A stretch of 10,056 bases of DNA from contig CAZTLI010000176.1 in the NCBI GenBank assembly GCA_964614375.1, forward strand, positions 1-10,056, given 5' to 3'. The notes beneath the pieces were generated by a model. That model ran no database searches. It saw nothing but the letters and a program-made list of their open reading frames with translations, and was not told the origin of the DNA. The position numbers and the translations under genes were made by a program. Of the stretch, positions 1 to 6,221 are shown piece after piece. Source of the stretch: CAZTLI01 sp964614375 (GTDB lineage: Bacteria; Chloroflexota; Anaerolineae; Aggregatilineales; Phototrophicaceae). Within the stretch, counting starts at the first letter, position 1. The number at the start of each line of letters is the position of its first letter.

Positions 1-248
1 AAACGGCTGGACTGGTTATCTTCAAGGGCGATGCCAATTACCGCCGGATGCTTGGCGACGCGGTGTGGCAGCCTGACATCGAATTTGCGACTGCTGTAGA
101 CTACTTCCCCGCGCCACTCGCGGCACTCCGCACACTCAAAAGCGACCCTATCGTCGGCCTGCCCGCTGGCAAAGCAGAACACCTGGATTCAATCGACCCC
201 GACTGGCGCATCAGTGGTCAGCGCGGCGTGATTCAGTGTCGGTTGTGA
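1..248 (+). CDS. DUF89 / ARMT1-like metal-dependent phosphatase, C-terminal end (5' partial)
   Basis: Only the last 81 or so codons are present; the frame is open from base 3 to the TGA at 246-248 and the gene starts outside the window. The fragment carries the C-terminal signature of the DUF89 (damage-control phosphatase, ARMT1-like) family: a hydrophobic strand followed by FKGDANYRR near the window start, then a tryptophan, an ALRTLKSDPIVGL stretch, and the typical GVIQ ending a few residues before the stop. In this family the KGD-N-YR segment belongs to the metal- and phosphate-binding pocket. Known members dephosphorylate damaged or excess phosphometabolites, with a bound divalent metal, in the cytoplasm. 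The substrate cannot be told from this fragment. It converges on the minus-strand ThDP enzyme with 48 bases between the stops, and I see no clear terminator there. Family assignment is firm; exact function is not. Confidence 0.85.
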   Translation, partial: TAGLVIFKGDANYRRMLGDAVWQPDIEFATAVDYFPAPLAALRTLKSDPIVGLPAGKAEHLDSIDPDWRISGQRGVIQCRL

Positions 249-296
249 GGCAGTGCTTTGCGTTCTCTGCGCCCCGCGCGGTTCAACCAGAAAAGA

Positions 297-1931
297 CTAC
301 ACAATATAGGGTGTGCTTGCGCCGGTTTTAGCCATGCCCATTTCGTCAATCGGGACGTTGATACAGGCAGATTTGCCACTGGCGAAAGCCCGTTCCAGCG
401 CGGCTTCGATGTCATCGGGATTGTCGATGTGCTCGCCATAGCCACCCATCGCCTCGACAATTTTATCGTACCGGGTCGGCGCAAGTGAGGTGGCGACTGC
501 GCGCTCTTTGCCGACCATGTTCACCTGTGGCAGTCGAATCTGTCCCCAACCCGCGTCATTGCCGACGATGCTCACAATTGGCAAATTGAAGCGAATGGCG
601 GTGTCGAACTCAAAGCCATTCAAACCGAATGAACCATCCCCATTGATAATCAGCACACGCTTGTCGGGATAGAGATGTTTGGCGACAATGGCGAACGGCG
701 CGCCCACACCTAAACAGCCCAATGGGCCGGGATCGAGCCATTGACCGGGCTGTGTGACATCAATCACCTTCGCTGCCGCGCCGACAATATCGCCGCCATC
801 GCCCACGAGAATCGTGTTTTCATCCACGAAGTTGTTGATTGCCGCGCTGAACCTGAAGTGATTGACCGGAATATCCTCTATCTGTTTCCACGCTTCTAAA
901 TCCGCGTTTTTCTCATCTTCAATCGCCCGCACCTCGTGCAGCCAATCGTCAAAACGCAGTCCTTGTAAGCCTTCGGCCAGCGCTTCCAACACCAGACGGG
1001 CATTGGCGACGATGGCAACTTCGGCCTCGCGATTGTGATTCAACTCCGCCGCATCATTTTCAATCTGAATCAACTTGCTGTCTGGATTCCAGCCCTTCTG
1101 ACCATATTTCAGGCGGAAGTCCAGCGGAGTCCCCAGCAGCAAGACGACATCGGCCTCTTTGAGCGCGGCAGACCGTGCCGATTTAAAGCAGTGCGGATGC
1201 GTCATCGACAGCGTGCCGCGTCCGCCGCCATTGGTGAACACGGGCATCGCCGTCTGTTCGGTCAACTCGCGCAGGGCGTCATGGGCTTCATCCCAATAGA
1301 CCTGGGTCCCGGCGATGATGATGGGTTTCTTCGCGCGCCGCAGCAGGTCGAACATCTGCCTGACCGCGCCCGCTTCGGGTTCGGCTGGTTCAATCGCGAT
1401 TTTGGGGCGGATAGGCGGTGTATCGACGACGTTGAACAATACGTCAAATGGCAGTTCGATGAACACTGGCCCCGGACGCCCACTCAAGGCCGTTTCAAAC
1501 GCGCCTTGCAGCAAACCCGGAATGTCTTCGGTGCGTTCGATGGTGAAGCTGGCTTTGGTGATGGTTTTGAACAGGTCGATTTGCGGCATTTCTTGCAGCG
1601 CGCCCATGCCTCTGGTCTTCAGTGGGGCCGCGCCACCCAGCAGTATCAGCGGACTGCGTGCTTGATAGGCATTGGCGACACCCGTCACGGCATCGGTCAC
1701 GCCGGGGCCAGCCGTCACCACCGCCACACCGACATTGCGCGTCAGGCGGGCGTGGGCATCGGCAGCATGGGCGGCGGCTTGTTCGTGTCGAAAGTCAATC
1801 ACCTGTATCTTGTTCGTCAAACAGCCTTCGTAAATCGGCGCAACATGACCGCCACAAAGGGTATAAATCGTCGTTACGTCCTGCGCTTTCAAAACGCGGG
1901 CAATCAGTTCTCCGCCATGGGCATACGGCAT
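297..1931 (-). CDS. ThDP-dependent enzyme, acetolactate synthase superfamily (ILVBL/HACL2-like)
   Basis: A 544-residue cytoplasmic enzyme with the usual three-domain ThDP fold and full length. The N-terminal Pyr domain has TLCGGHVAPIY (24-34) and the RHEQAAAHAAD segment, whose Glu50 is the conserved glutamate that activates the cofactor. The C-terminal PP domain has GDG at 431-433 and closes the Mg/ThDP motif with NDAGWGQI (458-465). The NDAGW form, the start MPYAHGGELIARVL and GPVFIELPFDVLF (154-166) resemble animal ILVBL (HACL2, a 2-hydroxyacyl-CoA lyase) more than a biosynthetic IlvB, whose motif ends in NN. I therefore do not call it ilvB, and no small regulatory subunit (IlvN) is adjacent. 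The substrate is unknown; a 2-hydroxyacyl-CoA or 2-keto acid is plausible. The ATG at 1931 is chosen because AAAGGA lies 10 bases upstream; a longer in-frame start at 1958 lacks this support. Transcribed divergently from the arylsulfotransferase gene. Confidence 0.88.
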   Translation of the reverse strand: MPYAHGGELIARVLKAQDVTTIYTLCGGHVAPIYEGCLTNKIQVIDFRHEQAAAHAADAHARLTRNVGVAVVTAGPGVTDAVTGVANAYQARSPLILLGGAAPLKTRGMGALQEMPQIDLFKTITKASFTIERTEDIPGLLQGAFETALSGRPGPVFIELPFDVLFNVVDTPPIRPKIAIEPAEPEAGAVRQMFDLLRRAKKPIIIAGTQVYWDEAHDALRELTEQTAMPVFTNGGGRGTLSMTHPHCFKSARSAALKEADVVLLLGTPLDFRLKYGQKGWNPDSKLIQIENDAAELNHNREAEVAIVANARLVLEALAEGLQGLRFDDWLHEVRAIEDEKNADLEAWKQIEDIPVNHFRFSAAINNFVDENTILVGDGGDIVGAAAKVIDVTQPGQWLDPGPLGCLGVGAPFAIVAKHLYPDKRVLIINGDGSFGLNGFEFDTAIRFNLPIVSIVGNDAGWGQIRLPQVNMVGKERAVATSLAPTRYDKIVEAMGGYGEHIDNPDDIEAALERAFASGKSACINVPIDEMGMAKTGASTPYIV

Positions 1932-1941
1932 TGTGCGTTTA

Positions 1942-1947
1942 TCCTTT
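1942..1947 (-). promoter_or_regulatory. Ribosome binding site of the ThDP enzyme gene
   Basis: AAAGGA on the minus strand, 10 bases before the ATG at 1931. It decides for the start MPYAHGG, which also matches where homologues of the ILVBL type begin, over the in-frame upstream ATG at 1958. Confidence 0.6.
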
Positions 1948-1963
1948 ACTGCAAACAATCTGA

Positions 1964-1994
1964 TTTACATTCGATTCTCGACAAATAGTATAAT
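1964..1994 (+). promoter_or_regulatory. Sigma70-type promoter of the arylsulfotransferase-like gene
   Basis: A perfect TATAAT (1989-1994) is preceded by TTTACA (1964-1969, five of six consensus bases) with a 19-base spacer, slightly longer than ideal. Transcription would begin near 2001, giving a leader of about 28 bases before the ATG at 2029. It lies in the divergent region between two genes that point away from each other. Confidence 0.55.
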
Positions 1995-2009
1995 AGGCAG
2001 CAGTGTCAA
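1982..2009 (-). promoter_or_regulatory. Possible promoter of the ThDP enzyme gene
   Basis: On the minus strand a perfect TTGACA (2009-2004) is followed after 16 bases by TATTTG (1987-1982), a weak -10. The start would be near 1975, about 44 bases before the ATG at 1931. It overlaps the opposite promoter, so the two may compete for polymerase. The weak -10 keeps this tentative. Confidence 0.3.
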
Positions 2010-2028
2010 TACAAATAGACAATCAACC

Positions 2029-3384
2029 ATGCCCTATCTTCGCGTAGCTCGATCATTCCAATTGCTCTTATGTTTGCTGATTTTCTGTGTGGGTTTATCG
2101 GTCTCCTCGCAGACCGATGATGAACTGGTCTATGGCGTGCAGACGATGACCGATGCGGTCAGTGATGGTTATGTGTTTTTCGCGCCTATCGCCGGGCGGA
2201 CGGTCTATCTGATCGACAATCAGGGACGCCTCGTCAATCAGTGGGACAGTGAATACTATACCCTGTCGGCCTATTTGCTGGATAACGGGCATGTGCTGAT
2301 CGCGGTGATGCTGGAATTTTCCGCTGGCGAAACCGGACGCCTCGAAGAATATGACTGGGATGGCAATCTGGTATGGTCGTATACTCTGCCGGATATGCAC
2401 CACGACATCGAACCCATGCCCAACGGTCACATTCTGGTCTCTGTATGGGAACGCATTCCACCCGATGACGCGCTGGCATTGGGGCTAAACCACGACCTGT
2501 TACCGGGCGTCGTCCTCAGCAACAGCCCGCAACCCGATGAACGCCTGTGGTTTGACCGCATCCTCGAAATCGACCCGGCTACGGACTCGATTGTCTGGCA
2601 GTGGTCATCGAGCGATCATTTTATACAAAATTATGATGAGTCGCTGCCGAATTATGGCAATCCAGCCGATTATCCGCGCCGCATCGACATCAATTTCACG
2701 GCATTAGGGCAGCCGAACGACCGGACACACGTTAACGCGATTGATTACCATCCACAGCTTGACCAGATTCTCATCAGCGTGCCCGCCTACGGCGAAATCT
2801 GGATTATCGACCACAGCATTTCAACGGCTGAAGCCGCCGGGGAAGCAGGGGATTTGTTGTATCGCTGGGGCAATCCGATGGCGTATGGACGCGGCACACG
2901 CGCGGAACGTCAACTCTTCCTCCAGCACGATAGTCATTGGCTGGACAACGGTACTATCATGGTCTTCAACAATGGTGTGCCGCTGGTGCGTGGTTATTCA
3001 ACAGTAGATGAAATCGTGCCACCATTGCAAGCTGATGGACGCTACCCCATCGACGTAGACAGTCCATTCGCGCCGGATGCCCCTGTATGGCGTTATCCAA
3101 CCGATGAGGATGACTCTTTTTATTCACGGGGACTATCCAGCGCCCAACGACTGCCAAACAACCATACATTCATCACCAGCGGATTCAACGGGCGCATCTT
3201 TGAGATTGATGAAGCGGGCGAGATTGTGTGGGATTACCTCAGTCCGGTGTTCAGCTATCCCAATGCACTGGCACGCAGCCCCATATTCCGCGCCTATCGC
3301 ATCCTGCCCGATCATCCCGCATTGGCTGACCGCGATCTGACGCCGGGCGAGACGCTGCCGCTCATCACGACTCTGCCGCAATGA
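2029..3384 (+). CDS. Secreted arylsulfotransferase (ASST)-like beta-propeller protein
   Basis: A 451-residue protein that begins with a Sec signal peptide: charged MPYLRVAR, hydrophobic core 11-25, probable cleavage near SVSS-Q28. No lipobox is seen. The mature part is built from repeated propeller strands that alternate a display strand with a 'linker, Trp' strand, for example GRTVYLIDNQGRLVNQWD (56-73), RLEEYDWDGNLVWSY (104-118), RILEIDPATDSIVWQW (177-192) and GRIFEIDEAGEIVWDY (388-403). Histidine motifs typical of the ASST family are present: MHHDIEPMPNGH (123-134), DRTHVNAID (231-239) and FLQHDSHWLDNG (297-308). The ending PIFRAYRI (418-425) is also typical. Known ASSTs transfer sulfate between phenolic compounds through a sulfated histidine outside the membrane; many homologues are uncharacterised, so activity here is inferred. 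The ATG at 2029 is chosen because the signal peptide follows directly; no Shine-Dalgarno is visible. An in-frame ATG at 1933 would add 32 unlikely residues. Confidence 0.8.
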   Translation: MPYLRVARSFQLLLCLLIFCVGLSVSSQTDDELVYGVQTMTDAVSDGYVFFAPIAGRTVYLIDNQGRLVNQWDSEYYTLSAYLLDNGHVLIAVMLEFSAGETGRLEEYDWDGNLVWSYTLPDMHHDIEPMPNGHILVSVWERIPPDDALALGLNHDLLPGVVLSNSPQPDERLWFDRILEIDPATDSIVWQWSSSDHFIQNYDESLPNYGNPADYPRRIDINFTALGQPNDRTHVNAIDYHPQLDQILISVPAYGEIWIIDHSISTAEAAGEAGDLLYRWGNPMAYGRGTRAERQLFLQHDSHWLDNGTIMVFNNGVPLVRGYSTVDEIVPPLQADGRYPIDVDSPFAPDAPVWRYPTDEDDSFYSRGLSSAQRLPNNHTFITSGFNGRIFEIDEAGEIVWDYLSPVFSYPNALARSPIFRAYRILPDHPALADRDLTPGETLPLITTLPQ

Positions 3385-3417
3385 AGCCGGGCGCACTATG
3401 AAAGCTGCGTCCGGCTT
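3384..3417. terminator. Hairpin between convergent genes, candidate bidirectional terminator
   Basis: A 12-bp inverted repeat: AAGCCGGGCGCA (3384-3395) pairs with TGCGTCCGGCTT (3406-3417), with one G-U pair and a 10-base loop. It fills most of the 42-base gap between the stop codons of the arylsulfotransferase gene (plus) and the SH3b gene (minus), and its first base is the last base of the TGA. Neither side has a proper T-tract, so it may act with Rho or as a 3'-end stabiliser. Confidence 0.55.
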
Positions 3418-3426
3418 GAAGTCGCT

Positions 3427-5157
3427 TTAGGTACAGGGATAGGTCGCCTGAAAACCTTCTGAGGTGACCACGCGCACACTCCCTGACGCAAAACTATTGA
3501 CAGAGAGATTAATCGTGCCACTTTGCCCGCCGGATGTTTGCGATGGACTGCCATAGGGGGGCGATTGCAATATCGCGGTGATACTGGCGGTAGGAGACAA
3601 CCCCGTCCATGATATGGTCGCATTGTAATAACTGGTCGCAAATGTATAAATACACGAGACATTGAGCGCGAAGGTCGAAGGCCCTGTCGGTTGTTCGGGG
3701 GCGCCCAGCCGTGTGAGCTGCGGCGAGCGGAATGTCACACAGGCATAGGCCCCGTTCTGATAGGCGCGCACCTCCCAGCTAAATTCCCCACCTGTCGATG
3801 TTTGCGAGCCGAGATTGAGCGCATACGATGTTTGCTGCGTCAGGAAGGTTTCGGCTTGATTGCCATCAAATGTATAGAAAACCAGTTCATAGGTGATATT
3901 GTCGCCCCGCGCCGCCGTCCATGAAAACACTTGATTGCCGGGGTCAACCGGGAACAAGGGACTCAACAGCCTGAAGCCGCTGCAATTTACACCGGGTAGC
4001 TGCGATTGGGTCGCGCCGCCACCGCCGCCAGCGGGTGTCGGTGTTTCGCCGGGACACGGCACATCGAGCGGATAGTTGAGGATGTCCGACGGCACATCTT
4101 CCAGCACGCACCAGTCGTCCCCCAGGATGTCTAAATCCACTGCTTCGGGCGGAGTCGGGTCACAGGTCACGATGAGGTCATTAGCCGTGCCATCCAGCCC
4201 ACGACTGCCTTCTTCGCCGAGGCAGATGAGGCTATGTTCGCCGCGCCCGATGACGACATCACCCACGCGAAATTCACCATCGAAGACAATGATTTCGAGG
4301 AACAGTTCGCCATCAATTTCGACCACCCGCAGCGCGCCCGACGACCCAATTTGAATATTCGCGCCATTGACCGTGAATTCAATGTCGATATTGCGCGGCC
4401 CCTGCACCAGCATCAAATTATCCGGCGCTTCTTCACATTCGGGCTGACCGATACCCGTTCGCAGGTAAAACGCCTGCATCGGCGTATAGCGGTCAGCGGT
4501 TAATACGGGCAGTTCAGCCACCGCCGGGTCGCTGTCATCGACGACAGTACGACTCACCCATGCCGGACGTTCCCGATGCACCACACGCAGCCATTCACCG
4601 TCTTCCGATAGGCCATCTGCGACCAGACTCTCGCCATTGCGCGCCGCGCCAATGACATTGAAGTTGCGTCCCGGCCCGCTGCGAACGTTCGCCCCCGCTT
4701 CGACATTCACAGTGACCGCGGTACCATCCACAGGCTGAAAGGCCGCATCAGGGTCAACGGCGTTTTCGACCTCGACATCGCCCATCAGCACAAAAGTCAC
4801 CGCCTGACCGGGCAAGGTATTGGGGACATTGGCTTGCAATCGCAATACCGCCACCCCCCATACCCCTGTATCGACATTCAACGGCGCGGTGCGGATCGTT
4901 TCCAGGTCGGCGACGGCCACAATATCCGTCGGTTGTGTGAAAGTATCGTCATCGACTTCGACGAGAAAACTCGCTTCGGTCAGGTCATAGCCATAGCACC
5001 CTTCGTTGCGCCCGGTATTGGCGCAGTTATCGCCCACCGCCGTTAACGCCTGTTCGACCAGCGCCGGACACGTCAAGGCCTGTGCCATAACCACGCTGAT
5101 TGACAAGAGTGTTGTGACTATACTCAATACACCATAACGCAAAAAGTAAAAACGCAT
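3427..5157 (-). CDS. Secreted modular protein: Cys-containing N-domain, SH3b, FecR-like and Fn3-like regions
   Basis: A 576-residue exported protein of unknown function. A signal peptide (1-25) ends VVMA, with likely cleavage before Gln26. Next comes a Cys-containing N-domain (about 28-135) starting CPALVEQAL and containing CANTGRNEGCYG; I associate this domain with Chloroflexota extracellular proteins but know no function. An SH3b domain follows (about 146-206), with the hallmark ANVRSGPGRNFNVIG and a WLRV strand; such domains usually bind cell-wall or protein ligands. Residues 255-326 resemble a FecR-like beta region (IQIGSSGALR, FDGEFRVGDVVIGRG). A linker with a run of five Gly (378-382) leads to a fibronectin-III-like segment (about 395-476; FSWTAARGDNITYELVF, FSWEVRAYQNG) and a final beta-rich region ending in CT. 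Seven or more cysteines suggest disulfides. The ATG at 5157 is supported by GGAG six bases upstream. Single-gene unit, convergent with the arylsulfotransferase gene. Role at the cell surface is inferred. Confidence 0.8.
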   Translation of the reverse strand: MRFYFLRYGVLSIVTTLLSISVVMAQALTCPALVEQALTAVGDNCANTGRNEGCYGYDLTEASFLVEVDDDTFTQPTDIVAVADLETIRTAPLNVDTGVWGVAVLRLQANVPNTLPGQAVTFVLMGDVEVENAVDPDAAFQPVDGTAVTVNVEAGANVRSGPGRNFNVIGAARNGESLVADGLSEDGEWLRVVHRERPAWVSRTVVDDSDPAVAELPVLTADRYTPMQAFYLRTGIGQPECEEAPDNLMLVQGPRNIDIEFTVNGANIQIGSSGALRVVEIDGELFLEIIVFDGEFRVGDVVIGRGEHSLICLGEEGSRGLDGTANDLIVTCDPTPPEAVDLDILGDDWCVLEDVPSDILNYPLDVPCPGETPTPAGGGGGATQSQLPGVNCSGFRLLSPLFPVDPGNQVFSWTAARGDNITYELVFYTFDGNQAETFLTQQTSYALNLGSQTSTGGEFSWEVRAYQNGAYACVTFRSPQLTRLGAPEQPTGPSTFALNVSCIYTFATSYYNATISWTGLSPTASITAILQSPPYGSPSQTSGGQSGTINLSVNSFASGSVRVVTSEGFQATYPCT

Positions 5158-5163
5158 GAGTGA

Positions 5164-5167
5164 CTCC
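5164..5167 (-). promoter_or_regulatory. Ribosome binding site of the SH3b-protein gene
   Basis: GGAG on the minus strand with a 6-base gap to the ATG at 5157. It selects this start over an in-frame GTG at 5184, and the chosen start puts the signal peptide at the extreme N-terminus. Confidence 0.65.
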
Positions 5168-5193
5168 AAAAAATCCCGTATCACGGTACTGTC

Positions 5194-5202
5194 ATCATAG
5201 CA
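5194..5202 (-). promoter_or_regulatory. Extended -10 promoter of the SH3b-protein gene
   Basis: Minus-strand TGCTATGAT fits the extended -10 form TGnTATAAT with one mismatch. No good -35 is found at 16-18 bases, which is common for extended -10 promoters. The predicted start near 5187 gives a leader of about 30 bases. The same TGnTATGAT form occurs before the DICT gene. Confidence 0.4.
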
Positions 5203-5265
5203 TCACTCGAAATTTCGCGCTGTAGACGCTGGTCGGAGATGCCATCTGTACCGCTGCGGGGAATC

Positions 5266-5290
5266 AAAAGCGGGGGTTAATTCGCCCCGC
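5266..5290 (-). terminator. Intrinsic terminator of the DICT gene
   Basis: On the minus strand GCGGGG (5290-5285) pairs with CCCCGC (5275-5270) across a 9-base loop, followed directly by TTTT (5269-5266). It sits about 23 bases past the DICT gene stop and before the SH3b gene promoter, so it separates the two same-strand genes. The T-tract is short. Confidence 0.6.
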
Positions 5291-5313
5291 CTTCTCGCAG
5301 CACTTTGAACGGC

Positions 5314-5994
5314 TTATTGTTGTGATGATGCACTGTCAGTCGAATCAGACAGTTTCTTCATCATCTGTTCGAGTTCAATCTGCGCGACCTGCATAGCAGT
5401 TGAACGCGAATTCGCACCCACATAATCATTCAACCGCGATAGACTGACATTGAAGATACGGGTTTGTTCCGTTGGCGGTTCAGCCCGTTCAATCAGCAGC
5501 GGCTTCGCATCAACAGCACTGGTCAACCATTCCTGAATGATGTCTACCATATCCCAATCGAATGTCCAGATACCTTCAAACTGGCGATATTCGTCCGGGT
5601 CGTCGATATTCGTCAATTCGCGTGTGGCAAGGGCACTATAAAACTCGCTGCCATACGCCACAACGAACCATTCCTTCACCAGCGCGTGTGTCCGTTCGAG
5701 GGGGATATAGGTGATGTTGTTGACGGCAGGAGGCGACACATCGGGCAGGCCAAATACATAAACATGTTCCGACAAAGCCGCCAGTTTGCGATACCGTTCT
5801 GCCTGTGGCAAAAAGCGGCTCAACCGTTGAAAGCCGGCGAAGATGCGACCACGCGCGCCTTCCAGCAGGGCCGCATTTTCAATTTCATAACTCATCTGTG
5901 TCATCGTGCGACGATGATTAATGAGGGTGCTGGTACGCCGGATGCGGGCAAGCAACGCATAGACCGAAAATTGGGGATCAATGACAATCGCCAT
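5314..5994 (-). CDS. Stand-alone DICT sensory-domain protein
   Basis: A 226-residue cytoplasmic protein without signal peptide or membrane segments. Nearly the whole chain matches the DICT domain (named for its presence in diguanylate cyclases and two-component systems): FSVYALLARI near the N-terminus, MSYEIENAALLEG (34-46), the characteristic IFAGFQRLSRFLPQAERY (51-68), HVYVFGLPD (77-85), LVKEWFVVAYG (105-115) and FEGIWTFDWDMV (139-150). In known proteins DICT is a presumed sensory module attached to GGDEF, kinase or regulator domains; no output domain is fused here, so it probably acts by binding a partner. The C-terminus (about 195-215) is predicted helical, with heptad-like hydrophobics, and could dimerise. 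ATG at 5994 is supported by AGAGG seven bases upstream (6006-6002). It has its own extended -10 promoter and terminator, so it is a monocistronic unit downstream of, but separated from, the polyamine importer genes. Ligand and partner unknown. Confidence 0.75.
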   Translation of the reverse strand: MAIVIDPQFSVYALLARIRRTSTLINHRRTMTQMSYEIENAALLEGARGRIFAGFQRLSRFLPQAERYRKLAALSEHVYVFGLPDVSPPAVNNITYIPLERTHALVKEWFVVAYGSEFYSALATRELTNIDDPDEYRQFEGIWTFDWDMVDIIQEWLTSAVDAKPLLIERAEPPTEQTRIFNVSLSRLNDYVGANSRSTAMQVAQIELEQMMKKLSDSTDSASSQQ

Positions 5995-6034
5995 AGATAG
6001 ACCTCTGTGTAATTAATCGCAATGTTGAAGTTAT

Positions 6035-6043
6035 ATCATACCA
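6035..6043 (-). promoter_or_regulatory. Extended -10 promoter of the DICT gene
   Basis: Minus-strand TGGTATGAT fits the extended -10 form TGnTATAAT with one mismatch. A TTGAAT lies farther upstream (6060-6055) but only 14 bases before the -10, so it is not a proper -35. Transcription would start near 6028, about 34 bases before the ATG at 5994. Confidence 0.45.
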
Positions 6044-6050
6044 GAGTATG
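6037..6050. repeat. Inverted repeat over the DICT promoter, possible operator
   Basis: CATAC-CAGA-GTATG is a perfect 5-bp inverted repeat with a 4-base centre. It overlaps the extended -10 element, the position expected of a repressor site. The half-sites are short, so chance is a real alternative. Confidence 0.3.
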
Positions 6051-6113
6051 CCACATTCAAGCATAAACGATACGTACAAAATTGACAGGCAGAAGGCGTG
6101 CATCAGCGGGGTG

Positions 6114-6148
6114 AATAAAAACAGGGCGCACGGGGTGTATTGCGCCCT
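6114..6148 (-). terminator. Intrinsic terminator of the polyamine importer operon
   Basis: On the minus strand AGGGCGCA (6148-6141) pairs perfectly with TGCGCCCT (6130-6123) over a 10-base loop, followed by G and TTTTTA (6121-6116). The GC-rich 8-bp stem and the U-tract make this a textbook Rho-independent terminator. It lies about 73 bases past the potA stop; the bases between hold no gene that I can see. Confidence 0.85.
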
Positions 6149-6221
6149 ATTCCGCAAATGAATTGAAGTCTTGGAATAGACTACCTCTATTGTAGCCTAA
6201 AAAAGGATATTGATAAATCCC

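Noticed and set aside
249..296. Possible terminator between the DUF89 and ThDP enzyme genes
   Set aside because: Only very short self-complementary pieces such as GCGC-GGG-GCGC are visible, with no T-tract on either strand.
297..1931. Calling the ThDP enzyme ilvB (acetolactate synthase large subunit)
   Set aside because: The cofactor motif ends in ND rather than NN, the N-terminus fits ILVBL/HACL2-like proteins, and no regulatory subunit gene is adjacent.
1035..1988. A 317-codon plus-strand open frame opposite the ThDP enzyme gene
   Set aside because: It lies entirely antisense to a clear enzyme gene with intact motifs, has a composition rich in Arg, His and Gln typical of shadow frames, and shows no recognisable domain.
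1926..2040. Both divergent proteins start with MPY, hinting at a duplicated start region
   Set aside because: The similarity ends after three codons, the next residues and bases differ, and no longer inverted repeat is present. It is likely chance.
5464..6000. A 178-codon plus-strand open frame opposite the DICT gene
   Set aside because: The minus-strand frame has the DICT motifs, a Shine-Dalgarno, a promoter and a terminator; the plus frame has none of these and looks like a shadow.
6082..6087. Perfect plus-strand TTGACA upstream of the importer terminator
   Set aside because: No -10-like hexamer is found 16-18 bases downstream (GC-rich there), and no plus-strand gene follows.
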